NCBI GenBank assembly: GCA_037447655.1
Contig: JBBHKE010002417.1
Location: 1 to 64,000 of the forward strand
Direction: 5' to 3'
DNA from: Zygnema cylindricum
Taxonomy: Eukaryota > Streptophyta > Zygnematophyceae > Zygnematales > Zygnemataceae
Length of the DNA stretch: 64,000 nt
Each line of letters opens with the position of its first letter. The stretch's first letter is position 1. Of the stretch, positions 43,760 to 54,651 are shown one piece after another. Under the pieces are notes generated by a model that worked only from the letters and a program-made list of their open reading frames with translations, ran no database searches and was not told the origin of the DNA. Made by a program: the position numbers and the translations under genes.

Positions 43760-44880
43760 TTAATGGTAGTCACTTCCGTAGAGTTACTTTTCACGCCGTC
43801 TCCTTTTGACCACTTTCGGAATACGTTTTCCTCTACGATTCATCCTTTGAATTCTATTTCCTTTCTTTGTTTTTAACTGAATTTTAATGTTATTTTCATT
43901 TTCGCAATTTTATTTTCTTCTTCCGTATTATAAACATCTTCACTTACTCCACTTTCCTGAACACTTTTCTTTTCTCCCTCACTAAGTGTATTCATCTCCT
44001 CCTGCAAATTATATTCTGTTTCAACTTCCAAATCCCCTTCACTTCCTCGTAGTATTCCTACTTCAATAACCTCTTCCTCCTGCGAAACTTTATCACTCAC
44101 CAGTCTGTCGTTAAAAAATGTGACAAAAGCATACTCATTTTCTGTCACCTCTTTCTTCACTTCATTTCCGGTGACACCAAATTTTTCTTTTCCTCCCTCA
44201 TGTTCTACATCTCGAAGAGTAACAATCGGCAAGTATACAAATTCATCGACGGGAAGTGTAACCGTTCGTTTAGGGGATCGAACTCGCTTGTCATCCCATC
44301 CCTTTCTGAAAGTTCCTGTGACTCATGCACTTTTTATATAGCGGACATACCTTGAAAGTATGCCCTAAATCATTACAGTAAAAACAATTTTCTACCTTAC
44401 AAATTTTCTTATTTCTCTAGAACTGTGATATGACACCTTGAAAATTCCTCTTAATCTTTAGAGCCTTGTTCTTAGCCTCTTCCTCTAAAACACACCTGAC
44501 TGCTAATGGTACATTCTAATCCCTTTTATCAACTTGTCTTAATCTATCTAAAGCACACCTATATTCCTAAGGTAATCCTTTCATTAACATGTAAGCCTTT
44601 GGAGTATTTATAAAGCTTCCTCCTGCAATATCATTTTCCGCAAACATTTGTATGCCAATACAATAATCCAACATACTACCTCCATCATACTTATACTCAA
44701 CTATTTTTGTAACATTACTCATCTAATGATACACAGAAGTCATTTGATATACACATTCTAAGCTCTTCCATAATTCAGCATTCAGCTGCACTTTCTAGAC
44801 CAAGGTAAGTCATTACAAGTTCCTCGTTAAGGATATCTTGATAATCAGCAAACACTCATCGTTCTTCTCCTCCCATCCAA
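43760..44880 (-). pseudogene. gag: Element H Gag-like protein with basic tail, broken
   Basis: The capsid-like region (44400-44870) is readable in pieces homologous to B and D. The zinc knuckle at about 44330-44395 is complete: CFYC, then NDLGH, then FKVC. An acidic frame (43873-44232) has FVTFFNDRLVSDKVSQEEEV and ends near IAKMKITLKFS. In another frame, about 43795-43875, the sequence ends KVVKRRRREK, nearly the same basic tail as in B. The knuckle and tail appear conserved while the linkers have diverged, suggesting past selection on these parts. Confidence 0.7.
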
Positions 44881-44924
44881 CCGATGAGTTTTTGTTGATT
44901 ATCAAGCTATCGAAGCATCGAAGT

Positions 44925-44994
44925 ACTTCACTCACGAAACATTCTGTACGCACGATATGTCACGTACGCACGAAACCCATTTTAAAAACTAACA
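44925..44994 (-). repeat. LTR end fragment, H type
   Basis: The 70 bp match 43325-43394 closely (ACTTCACTCACGAAACATT...TTTTAAAAACTAACA). It is detached from the rest of an LTR and followed directly by LTR F. Confidence 0.75.
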
Positions 44995-45360
44995 GAAAAA
45001 GGCAGAGGCAGCTTGCCTCTATCTCCCTTCTCTAAACCCCCACACTTGTCTAGATAGGGAGATACAACCATGTCTGCCTAGGCTTATTTTTGTTGATATT
45101 CGTGTATTTTCTAGGTCTGTATTAGGATAGAAAAAGGCATAGGCAGTCTCTCTATCTCCCTTCTCCAAACCCCCACACTTGTCTGGATAGGGATATAAAG
45201 CCATGGCTGCCTAGGCTTATTTCTATTGATATCTGTGTATTTTCTAGGTCTGTATTTGGATAGAAAAAGGCAGAGGTAGTCTGCCCCTATCTCCTTTCTC
45301 CAAGCCCCCACACTTGTTGTAGTCACTTAAGGCTAGATTGGGAGATAGAGCCATGGCTGC
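44995..45360 (+). repeat. Tandem repeat of about 120-bp units in LTR F
   Basis: Three units each contain GAAAAAGGCAnAGGnAGTCT, the CTATCTCC hairpin with ACACTTGTC loop, CCATGnCTGCCTAGGCT and, in two cases, TATTTTCTAGGTCTGTAT. Other A-type LTRs have only one such unit. Confidence 0.8.
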
Positions 45361-46795
45361 CTAGGCTCTCTACAGAGGCAGGAGGTAGATTTCGTAGGTT
45401 TACCCAAAAAGGATTTGTCGGACACAGGAGATGACCGTGGTACCTACCGTACCGTCAAGTTTTCAACAGCCGTTAGGTTTATCCTATAATCTAGGACTAG
45501 TGCATGAGTATACAAGGTACGATAAATATATAAATATATTCGTTGTTGTATGTCTCATTTAACAAATTACGGGACAGACTGTACATGGAGGATTTAGACC
45601 GCACGAAATTCGGACCGCACGGAATTCAAAAAATGACATTTCATTTTTTGAGGGTCTGGATAAATATCCGATTTGTATCGACGGACATGGTGTGAGCCGG
45701 AATTTCGGAGTGGGCGACTTGGCGTTTTTCGGCACCGCCACTCCGGATGACACGTGGCAAGATCTACGAGGATTGTGAGATCTCCAGAAAGCAAGATGAC
45801 AAGTCTGGATGTGATAAATGTCACATTATGACGATGCGGTACAAGGACCGTACAGGAATTACACCGACACCTGTATTTTTTTCTACGGTACAGTCATACG
45901 ATTGTACCACGGCTGTATAATTTCAACAGTCAACACGGAACGGCGACGACCGTATAAATTCAAACGGTCAACACAAAAATTGAAAAAAGACGATGGCCGT
46001 ACGGCGGCAAAGATTATTGGGCGCGCCATCAGGATCGAACGGCTAACATTGATCGTTGAATTACAACGGACAACATAGGTAAGTGTCGTTATGCCAGAAT
46101 GGTTCTTTTGGCGGTTTCCGGTCAAAAGATCAATATAAAGACACGTGGCACCATCCTAAAGGATAATGAAGAAGAAAGGGACAGAACGGCTGCGACCTTT
46201 TTGCCATATGGCACCTTTTTGCCATATGGCAGACGAATAGTGGTGCCATACATTTTCGTACATAAAGTACTGCGGCAATTGTAACCTGTATACGTTATGT
46301 ATTTTAAAGTGATTTGATTTGTCTAAGATGTAATTGATAGGGGTTGTGAGTATTTTTTTAAGACGTCGACATTTTTAGGTATTTTTTGGTAGTCCTTTCT
46401 CCTAGAGGCCATCTGTATAAATTCATTGTTTTTGAACAACCATAATTATCTGCTCAGAGGAGCAAATTCAGATATTCTTTTTGCTGCGGACTCAGGGGAG
46501 TCCAAGCTTCACACGGGTGTATTCGGTCAGAGTTTTTACCTACCAGGGTGGCATTCATTTCTAAGGGAAAGTCAAAGTGGTTGAATGTGTCCAAAACTCA
46601 TATTCTAACTTTGCATTCTGTGGTGGAACTAAGCACACAGAAAGTCTTATTTCACAGAGGTGAAGCTCTATTGGGGAATTGATTTTCAAGGTGTTGGTCA
46701 TCTGGGTTTATATCGACTTGGAGTTGGCACTATCTATATTAGCTTCTTTTGGATATGCAAATTACGTGGGGAATGGAGCCCATAGAATTTTAATT
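44995..46795 (+). mobile_element. LTR F of A-type superfamily, with tandem duplicated U3 start
   Basis: Features follow the A-type order: TATTTTCTAGGTCTGTATT, a hairpin region (CTATCTCC...GGGAGATAG), GCCATGGCTGCCTAGGCT, a degenerate tRNA-like stretch (about 45405-45475), ACACGTGGC boxes, a TATA box (TATAAATTC, about 46413) and R-U5 hairpins TGCTCAGAGGAGCA (46451-46464) and GGACTCAGGGGAGTCC. The right end is decayed near 46795, where X has its terminus. No internal sequence follows, so it is a solo or truncated LTR. Confidence 0.65.
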
Positions 46796-46985
46796 TCTTC
46801 CTGCTTGTTTCCATTTTACGAGAATGTACGTCGTTTGTTCTATCACAATCTGAATGCGTGTTTTTTCATGCCTTTTTTTATAATGGGAATTGTTCCGATA
46901 TAGGCATGCCCTTTTTCATTATATAATTACATATATCAAGTTTGGAAAAAAGAATTTTCTTTGAGACTAATTTTTCTGAACTTGC
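46796..46985. other. Unclassified AT-rich sequence
   Basis: It lies between decayed LTR F and element I. No gene or repeat was recognised. Confidence 0.4.
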
Positions 46986-47684
46986 TTAGTAAATGTTACA
47001 GATTTTGTGATACAATAGTGCCATGTGTATGTCCTCTTTATCTAGGACTAACTCAATTGCTCTTGCTAAATTCCAGCCTAATTTTGGGGTTTGGTTAAGT
47101 TTTGCAAATGCTTTTTTATAAACATCACGAAGTCCTCTCATCAAAAGTAAGGCTTGTTGATCACTAAGGAATATTCCACCTGGGCAAGCATTCTCTGAAA
47201 TAAGTTGTCTAAAAGTATTACAATATTTTGCTATAGTACCCCCACTATACTGATATTCCCAGATTTTTCCAACCGTAATTATTTGAGTTTGCACATTAGT
47301 TTTAACAAACGTATTCTGAAGCAATTTCCAAATTTCTACAGCTTCATTTATTTGAATATGGGCTATAGTTACTTCTTTAGAAATCAACATTTTGATGATC
47401 AGAAGACATTGTTGATTCTTTTTCGGCTGATTCTTTTTCTTCCAGCTCGCATCAGATTTGGCAAGTGATCCATCCAAAACGTCCATTAATCCAGCGGTGA
47501 TGAAATACGACTCCACTATATCCGCCCAATAAATATACTCGGTTCCATCAAATATAGGTATCTTTGATGGCGGGCCCGTAACCTGTTGTTCTATGACAAC
47601 CGGGGCAGCACCTGCAATAGCTGACGTAGTAGCCATTATAGAACACATAGCAAAAGCTCTCAAAAGACACCTGTAAATTGCCAA
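46986..47684 (-). pseudogene. gag: Element I Gag, truncated
   Basis: The 232-residue frame starts inside the LTR and passes through the primer site as QQVTGPPSK. It then reads PIFDGTEYIYWADIVESYF, IQINEAVEIWKLLQNTFV, YSGGTIAKYCNTFRQLI and LSDQQALLLMRGLRDVY, the same capsid-like pattern as B, D and H. No knuckle or pol follows, because the element is cut off. The frame itself has no stop within this part, so it is relatively well kept. Confidence 0.75.
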
Positions 47685-48284
47685 CTTTCAGAAACAGCCA
47701 AATACTATGATTTCAACAAAACAACCAAATACTATGATTTCAACAAAACAAACTCAGACTGCAATATTATCCAAAATATAACATGTGTAGACGACTTGCA
47801 ATTGTCTCATACAAAATGCTCAAAAGGGCACAAAGATATTCAACTCCGAAGTTCACAAAAACATCACTTTTGCAATTTGCTAGTTTTCTCAAATGTACAT
47901 GAATTTATCTAAGTCCTAGAATATAAACACACATTGTTTCCTATGTTATTGTCCGAAATTGCTGAAATCTCCTATTACGTAATCGTACTGTAGGTTTCAC
48001 GTAAATAGTACACCTGCCATACGTCCTAATATCGCATCAAATACTCTAAGCTAATTTCCTTCATAACACTAATACACTAATGATCTAGATCGTGCGGTAT
48101 GTATTAATCGTTTGTACATAACCATTTTGTACTTTTACAATTCAATCGATCACTTTGTGGACGTCACGGATCCATACTACTTCTGGTACATACCGTAATG
48201 AGACGGCTCTAAAATTGTCTAAGTACCCTAAGTCTCTCTCTCACAACCATTTTTACTCAAAGACTAAAGCCTTCAACAACAACA
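46986..48284 (-). mobile_element. Copia element I, truncated: Gag and 5' LTR
   Basis: In minus orientation the 5' LTR is 47584-48284 (701 bp, plus-strand TGTTGTTC...AACAACA), followed by primer site GGTTACGGGCCCGC (complement of 47570-47583), a two-base variant of the A/C site. Gag follows and the element breaks off at about 46986. A 26-bp unit (CCAAATACTATGATTTCAAC...) is doubled at about 47697-47755 in the LTR. Confidence 0.75.
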
Positions 48285-48375
48285 GTTCTCACTTTATAAA
48301 AAGCCCCAGATCCCACTTCGTCTACAAAGAGGAGCCCACTGATAGCTGCCGCAACCCTTTTGTACGCGTTTAGGT

Positions 48376-48878
48376 TCAGATTGCCTTATTCACATTGGCC
48401 ACGTGGCACCAATCAGAGGATCCCATGTGGCAAATGTCATCCACGTGGCACTGGTACCCATGTGGCAGTGATATTTGCAATGTGTTAACTTTTCGTCTTA
48501 AAAAAATATATATATATATATTAATTCAAACGTAGACCTTTGTTAACTGCTAATTGTGTGACATTTATCGATTAAAGTGAAATATAATTTATACACGGCA
48601 ATCGAATTGCAAGCAAGTCATAAAAACGATGATAAAGTTACAAAATACCCAACACATGACTTGTTTCACCTCTAAAATGTTCACTAAGATGTCAAATCGA
48701 GGATAACAAAAAAGAGAAAAGAGAAAATGAGCGAAATAAGCAAAATTAAGCATAGTAAAAAAATCCAAGAATGCTAACAACACACATAGAAGAAAAGTAA
48801 AATTTTACTAAGGTCTATGCTTGTCCGTCGACCAAATGTCACATGTTTAACAAACGTCTCATCCGTCTACCAAAGTCA
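48376..48878. repeat. Dispersed non-coding repeat R2, left part
   Basis: It matches R1 at its edges in the same orientation. The central part (about 48535-48800) is the reverse complement of R1 29660-29925. Four CCA(C/T)GTGGCA motifs lie at about 48401-48468. It is interrupted at 48878 by C2 (TSD AGTCA). Confidence 0.6.
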
Positions 48879-49676
48879 TGTTGTTTTTGAAGATTCAGTT
48901 TCGTACGTGCGTGCGCATGTTTGCGTGCGTACGTAAATACTGAAAGTAATGTGGTGTTACGAATGGATTTACAAGTTTGGGGTAGAAGCAAAATGAAGTT
49001 AAAGTGACGTAAAGTACAAATTGAGTGACGCGAAGAAGCGTACGAAAAATACGGAATACGAAATAGAAATGGCCGGCGGATCGCTTCGCGATTCGATCTG
49101 AAATATTCGAAGGATTTGAAAAGTACGTCGGCCATACGAAACATAATGCGACAAACAACATTTAATAAATGGGACGCCACCGGTACGGTTCGTCTTATTT
49201 GACAGGTGTACTCTAATTTTGGCAGGCGACATTTATGACGAAGTACGTGATTTCGGTACGGACAGGATTTGGATGGTACGATTTATTTCGGCAAGTGGTT
49301 CGAGCAACACGTGGAGGGCGGACGACGTCCGCCGATAATTTCAAGGGATCTCATTATCTTTAATGACGTATTATTAGGTGGACCGTACATATGCGATGTC
49401 GGTTCACTACGTGGACTTATTGACAAGTGACTAAGCAAGTTGTCACTTATGACGCGGATTTGTGGATGCGTCGGTGTAAATATTTGAAGAAACATTTTCT
49501 TGTCGTATATGTGTTAATAAATTAGAGTTGATAATGATGTTTATATTTAAGTGATCTATTAGGGTTTTCGATAGTTTAATTTGTGTGTGTACGATGTCGT
49601 ACTTGTAGACAAGTGTACGCTTTCGATTGCTTGACTCTCAGGTGTACGCTTACGATTAGTTTGATTTAGAGACAGT
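48879..49676 (+). repeat. C2 5' LTR, left part
   Basis: It contains TTTCGTACGTGCGTGCGC-type repeats at the start, the palindrome GGATCGCTTCGCGAT (about 49079) and the inverted repeat GGCGGACGACGTCCGCC (about 49319-49335). It is cut by A3 at 49676. Confidence 0.9.
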
Positions 49677-50723
49677 TGAAACTCTGAGACCTCCATAAGT
49701 CCTCAGAGTGGACGGCTTCCAAGAAGCCTCTAGGATAATCCTGACCCCTTTGTGTTTAAGCAAAAAAAACTGCCACCCTGGCAGACAAAAACGCTGACCA
49801 ACTTCACCCCTGTGAAGACAAGACTCCCCTGAGTCGATAGCAAAAAGAATCTCTGAATTTGCTCCCCTGAGCAGTAAGTTATGGAGGGTCAAAGTTGACC
49901 TTTTGTACAGAAGCTCTCTGGGAGAGAGGGTCCTATCTTCTAATTTTTCTAAGTCCTATCCCTCTCACAGACTCTATCTACTGATGTACGGAACCAATCA
50001 GATTTCAGTTCCGTACGTAAAAGTACAACTGCCGATGTACTTTATGTACGGATATTGTACGATATGGCCTAAATGTCCACACGTGGAGTATCCGGATTCG
50101 CTCCTTAAATCCTCGGAGATGCCGCGCTCCAATGTTACATCGCCACGTGTCATCCGATGTGGCGCTGCCCACAAACCGCCGAATTCTCCTTCCGCGATCT
50201 CGGCGCAATTTCCGGCCGTCCGATTAAACTCGTTTTTGATCGTAGCCGTAATAAATACATGCGCGGTATTTGTTTCGCTTCCGAAATCAATGCGCGGTAT
50301 TGATTTCATATCCGTACCGCAATTCGTACTTTTACAATTCCATATCTATGTATCCCGTAAATAGTTATAGTTAAATGAATTATTCTACGTGTACCTGTAT
50401 AAATAATTATCGTACTATATACTATGCATCAGTACCACTAGACTTAACGGCTAAGGCTACCGGCTATCTCCTAGCTGTCGGCCGGCAGGTACCAGGATCA
50501 AATCCTGCCGCCGGCATATACCTTTTAGTAATTAATCCGTAGACTAATATAAATTTCCCGTAAACCTGAGGATAGCTTAGGTAGCCATGGCTCTAGCTTC
50601 CTCTCCAATTTCTCAGTGACTCCGACAAGTTTGAGAGTTGGAGAGAGAAGTTAGAGGTAGACTGCCTCGGCTTCTTTGTTTCTATTTAGACCTAGAAAAT
50701 ACTTAAAACCATTAATTCCTACA
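49677..50723 (-). repeat. A3 3' LTR
   Basis: Nearly identical to 55076-56122, which suggests a recent insertion. It contains the U3 hairpin, tRNA-like stretch (about 50440-50525), CCACGTGTCATCC boxes and AGGG-loop hairpins. Confidence 0.92.
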
Positions 50724-50736
50724 CTCCCCTTATTTT

Positions 50737-53523
50737 CTAGTCAATCTTTAATTTCAGACCACACTTCTCCCTGCAGAAAATTAGCTTAGGGGAAGGCACA
50801 GGTTTGGTCATCATATCTGCTACCATCTCACTATCTGGCCTGTACTCTAAACTGATTATTTTGTTTTCTACTTTTTCTCTAACAAAGCTGAGTCTGATGT
50901 CCATGTGTTTGGCTTTAAAATGATGTTTAGGATTGGCAGAAATAGCGATTGCTGCCTGATTATCACAAAATATTTTCTGCACACCACTCTTAAGGTGACC
51001 AAGCTCACCAAGCAAAGACTTGACCCACATCAATTCTTTTACAGCAGAGCAAGAGGCCATATACTCAGCCTCCATGGTGGACTGAGCAATAACCTTTTGC
51101 TGTTTGCTACTCCAACAGCAAGCCCCATCACCCACATATAATACATATCCAGAAGTGCATCTCCTCATCGGAGCATCACCATAACTGGCATCACTCCAAG
51201 TGGTGATGTCAGTATTCTCCCCACCCAAATGCAACCATAGATCCCTAGTTCCTATCAAGTATCTAAGGACTCTCTTAGCTGCCTCCCAATCCTTCTTAGT
51301 GGGAGCATTTAAACTTCTACTCAGCACTCCTACAGCTGCAGCTAAATCCGGCCGGGTACAATTCATAAAATAGATTAGACTTCCCACTACTTGCCTGTAA
51401 GGAATAGTCTGCATGAACTTCTGTTCATCAGGAGATAATACCTCGTCTAATACTATGACTCCTTCTTCCTCACTCCCCTCACTTCCCTTCTTTAACTCCA
51501 TTGGAGTTGTACAACTATTAGCTTTATCCATTTGAAATTTTTCAAGCATGTTCCCTATTGCTTCCTTTTGAGTCAATCTTATAATTTTCCTTTTCCTGTC
51601 TCTCTCTACTTGAATTCCCAAAATATATCTTGCTTCTCCCATATCCTTCATTTCAAATCTCCCCTTAAGATCGGTTTTCAGTTTGTTAATTTTTTCCATT
51701 GATTTACTTAAAACAAGCAAATCATCAACATAAATTGCAATAAATATAAGACCTTCCTCATCTTCGAAAACATAGATTGAGTGATCTGAGCTGATCCGAA
51801 TATATCCCAGACCGGTAAGAAACTCATTAAGCTTCTTATTCCATTGTCGAGGTGCCTGTTTCAAACCATAAAGAGATTTAATCAGCCGGCATACCTTACT
51901 CTCCTCTCCTTCCTCCACAAAACCTTCGGGTTGTCGCATGAAGATCTCCTCTTCCAATTCTCCATGCAAAAAGGCTGTCTTGATGTCCATCTGATGCACT
52001 TCCATGTCTTCCGCCGCTGCTAAACTGAGAAGTATGCGGACGGAGGGAAATCTGACCACCGGGGCAAAGGTTTCCTCGTAGTCAATTCCTTCCTTTTGTG
52101 TAAATCCCTTTGCCACTAATCTAGCCTTGTAGCGCTCGATTGTGTTATCTGGGTTCAGTTTTAGTTTGAAAACCCACTTACAACCGATTGGTTTTCGGTT
52201 AGGTGGACAATCCACCAGCTCCCAAGTATCGGCTGCCATGATTGAAGCCATCTCCTCATTGATGGCTGTCTTCCATCGGTTTCTTTCTGGACAAGTCATC
52301 GCCTCTCCATAAGTTTGAGGTTCATCTTGATGAGATAGTTTAGTTACCTTGTTAATAACCTGTTTTTCTTGCAGTCTTTTGCTACTTCTCCTCCCCCCCT
52401 CAAAATCTGAGGCCGGAATAGATGGTTCTCGTGGATTCTTTCGAACAAACTCGACTTCTCCCCTATCCCTTGATTCCGAATCAATTTCCACCACGTCTTC
52501 CGCTTCGAGTAGAGTTGTCACTGGAGTTTCCACAGCCGGGTCCTTTTCGGTCTGATTTGTACCTGCAAGAATGTCATCTTCTCTAAAACCTGGGTAGTTA
52601 GGAAGCTCAAAGTCATCGGAATTTTCTGACTCAAATCTGATTTTTACTGACTTCGTATATTTGAAGGGATCCACAGACTTTCCTTCATCCATAACTACTA
52701 GATGCTTTACTAAGATTATATCTTCCCTTTTTAGATCATAAACTCTATATCCTTTAACATCTTCATCATATCCTAATAAGTATCCCGGTTTTCCTTTAGG
52801 ATCTAGCTTCCAATTGGACCGATCAGTATCTAGACTGAACACTTGACTGCCGAAAACCTTTAAGTGAGATATGTCTGGTTTCCGGCCTGTCCATCTCTCA
52901 TAAGGTGTTTGATCTTTTATAGCTGAAGTAAGAACTCTATTCTTGAGGTAATTAGCACAGTTCATAGCTTCTGCCCAAAACCTTTTTCCTATCTTTTTAT
53001 CTGTCAACATACTTCTAGCACTATCACTTAGTGTTCTATTTAACCTTTCAGCTACCCCATTCTGTTCCGGATTTTCTGGAACTGTCTTTTGGTGTTGAAC
53101 CCCATCTTCCCTCAGAAAATCCTCAAACTGGTTAGAAGTATACTCTCCACCATTGTCACTCCTTACTCTCTTGATTGGAGTTTCATGGAGTTTTTCGCTC
53201 CATGCTTTATATTGTCTAAAACAATCCTCAGCTTCGGACTTGTTTTTCAAAAAATATACCCGGGAATACCGAGACCAATCATAAGTTATAGTCATCATAA
53301 ATCTCTTCCCCCCCGGTGAGGGCACTTTAGCCGGTCCCCAAATATCTGTGTGTACTAGATCTAGAAATTTTTCTCCCTTATAGGTGGCTGACTTAGGTAA
53401 GGGTAATCTGTGTGCTTTACCTTGAGCACATCCAGTACAATCACTTATATCATCACTCTCACTTAACTGAATCCCTTCCACCACTCCCATCTTTTTCATC
53501 TCTCTTAACTTATCTAGATTCAC
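50737..53523 (-). CDS. pol: A3 Pol: integrase, reverse transcriptase, RNase H
   Basis: This is a 928-residue open frame. Integrase: zinc-binding CTGC near residue 29, then D60 in HTDIWGPA, D123 in RSDNGGEY and E159 in QNGVAER, spaced as DX35E between the last two. Post-core domain around 222-270 (KVFGSQVF, GYDEDVKGYRVYD). RT: RYKARLVAKGFTQ (464-476), motif A Asp at 513 (HQMDIKTAFLHG), SLYGLKQAPRQW (550-561) and YVDDLL (598-603). RNase H: D778 (WSDASYGD), E820 (EAEYMAS) and D854 (CDNQAA). All catalytic residues are present. The frame is separated from Gag-protease by one stop at 53536-53538, shared with A2, so the listed start (MNLDKL) is only the first Met after that stop and not a real initiation site. 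The function is cDNA synthesis and integration. Confidence 0.9.
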   Translation of the reverse strand: MNLDKLREMKKMGVVEGIQLSESDDISDCTGCAQGKAHRLPLPKSATYKGEKFLDLVHTDIWGPAKVPSPGGKRFMMTITYDWSRYSRVYFLKNKSEAEDCFRQYKAWSEKLHETPIKRVRSDNGGEYTSNQFEDFLREDGVQHQKTVPENPEQNGVAERLNRTLSDSARSMLTDKKIGKRFWAEAMNCANYLKNRVLTSAIKDQTPYERWTGRKPDISHLKVFGSQVFSLDTDRSNWKLDPKGKPGYLLGYDEDVKGYRVYDLKREDIILVKHLVVMDEGKSVDPFKYTKSVKIRFESENSDDFELPNYPGFREDDILAGTNQTEKDPAVETPVTTLLEAEDVVEIDSESRDRGEVEFVRKNPREPSIPASDFEGGRRSSKRLQEKQVINKVTKLSHQDEPQTYGEAMTCPERNRWKTAINEEMASIMAADTWELVDCPPNRKPIGCKWVFKLKLNPDNTIERYKARLVAKGFTQKEGIDYEETFAPVVRFPSVRILLSLAAAEDMEVHQMDIKTAFLHGELEEEIFMRQPEGFVEEGEESKVCRLIKSLYGLKQAPRQWNKKLNEFLTGLGYIRISSDHSIYVFEDEEGLIFIAIYVDDLLVLSKSMEKINKLKTDLKGRFEMKDMGEARYILGIQVERDRKRKIIRLTQKEAIGNMLEKFQMDKANSCTTPMELKKGSEGSEEEGVIVLDEVLSPDEQKFMQTIPYRQVVGSLIYFMNCTRPDLAAAVGVLSRSLNAPTKKDWEAAKRVLRYLIGTRDLWLHLGGENTDITTWSDASYGDAPMRRCTSGYVLYVGDGACCWSSKQQKVIAQSTMEAEYMASCSAVKELMWVKSLLGELGHLKSGVQKIFCDNQAAIAISANPKHHFKAKHMDIRLSFVREKVENKIISLEYRPDSEMVADMMTKPVPSPKLIFCREKCGLKLKID

Positions 53524-53535
53524 ATGCCAAAGCCT

Positions 53536-54651
53536 CTAATGCCACATCATAATATCATGAACACCAGCATAATAAAGTTTCTTCTTTTCATTACTTAAGA
53601 TCAGCCTAAACATCCCATGGTTACCTTTCTCAGCAATGAAATAGACATCATCCTCAAAACTAGCAGTAAAGACTCCTTCCCTAGTGCTAGTAAAAAAACC
53701 CTTATCATCCAATACTGATGTGGAGATAAGATTTTTGTTCAGCTCCGGAATAAACAATACATCGGAGAATGTTAATATGGATGCCTTTCCTTCTACAAAC
53801 ACTTTCAGATCTACCGATCCTACAAGAGTAGTGGTGACTATCCTCCCATCCCCGTACTCTATCTCTACGGTGGGAATCTTTCTTATCTTAGTGAACAGGT
53901 GCCTATCCTTACACATGTGCATGGAGGCACCTGAATCTATGATCCAGCCTGCTTCACCTTTCAATCCACCGTAAGCACATTTCTGCCTTCGTGGAATTTC
54001 GACCTCATTTTTCGCCTCCAACTCCTCATCCAAAAGGAGCTCATCGTCCTCGTCCTCGGATTCCGCCTCAAGTACCTGTGTGACAAGGGCCTTTTTCTTT
54101 CCTCTCGGGGTACCACCGGTCTGCCCCTCCTTTAACCGAAGCTCGGTTAGCTTAGTGCACTCTGCCATATAGTGCCCCGGTTTCTTACAAAAATGACATA
54201 AACCTTTGGGAGCCCTTGGTTCGAATTCGTCGGCGTGTTTTTTCTGCTCCCTACCCCCATAGTTTCCGACCGGTTTTCGGGAATCCCTGTTCCTCCAATC
54301 AGTGGCTGTTGCCAAGGCTTGGCCACTCTTTCCTCCCCTTCGGATCTCGATTGTATTCTCTTGAACTAGAATCATCCCTACCACTGAGTTCCATATCCAC
54401 CTTGAGTCAGGCAAGTCCTGCACACGGTAAACTATGTTCACGAACTCATCAGGTAACTTCATCTGTAAACAGTTAACCTTTTCTTTTTCACTAAAATCTT
54501 TTCCCGCACTGTGTAGCTCCATGAAGAGTGTAGCAAGCTCATTGCAAAAATCCAACATATTTCCCCCTTTATATACATACTCCTTAACTTTCTGATCAGC
54601 CAACTGTTGTTGCTGAATCGTACCACTTCGGTACATCTCTATGAGAGCCAT
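53536..54651 (-). CDS. gag: A3 Gag C-terminal part and protease
   Basis: This is a 371-residue open frame following a stop at 54652-54654. It reads the end of the capsid region (GNMLDFCNELATLFMELHS), the complete zinc knuckle CHFCKKPGHYMAEC, an acidic linker, and an aspartic protease with IDSGASMHMC, followed by PELNKNLISTSVLDDKG. It ends at MMWH with TAG where the GAG-pre-integrase motif continues. The product would cut the polyprotein, but the frame is a fragment of one long Gag-Pol frame. Confidence 0.85.
   Translation of the reverse strand: MALIEMYRSGTIQQQQLADQKVKEYVYKGGNMLDFCNELATLFMELHSAGKDFSEKEKVNCLQMKLPDEFVNIVYRVQDLPDSRWIWNSVVGMILVQENTIEIRRGGKSGQALATATDWRNRDSRKPVGNYGGREQKKHADEFEPRAPKGLCHFCKKPGHYMAECTKLTELRLKEGQTGGTPRGKKKALVTQVLEAESEDEDDELLLDEELEAKNEVEIPRRQKCAYGGLKGEAGWIIDSGASMHMCKDRHLFTKIRKIPTVEIEYGDGRIVTTTLVGSVDLKVFVEGKASILTFSDVLFIPELNKNLISTSVLDDKGFFTSTREGVFTASFEDDVYFIAEKGNHGMFRLILSNEKKKLYYAGVHDIMMWH

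Larger units (their letters stand above)
43395..44890 (-). mobile_element. Gag-only element H, truncated
   Basis: In minus orientation the Gag region lies at the right and the polypurine tract (plus CTCCTCC) at 43395, next to the LTR that ends at 43394. The right end breaks off at about 44885 within Gag, at the block homologous to B 17010-17040. No pol is present. This is the same lineage as B and D. Confidence 0.7.

Noticed and set aside
49903-50364. Open frames of 100-165 codons in LTRs of A3 (also 55266, 31542, 9685)
   Set aside because: They lie in LTR U3/R sequence, appear on both strands and show no domain; they reflect recent duplication, not coding selection.
50905-51141. Plus-strand frames over A2 and A3 pol (also at 32448, 52349, 53089, 35759)
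   Set aside because: These are reverse-strand shadows of conserved Pol and Gag sequence and recur wherever pol recurs.
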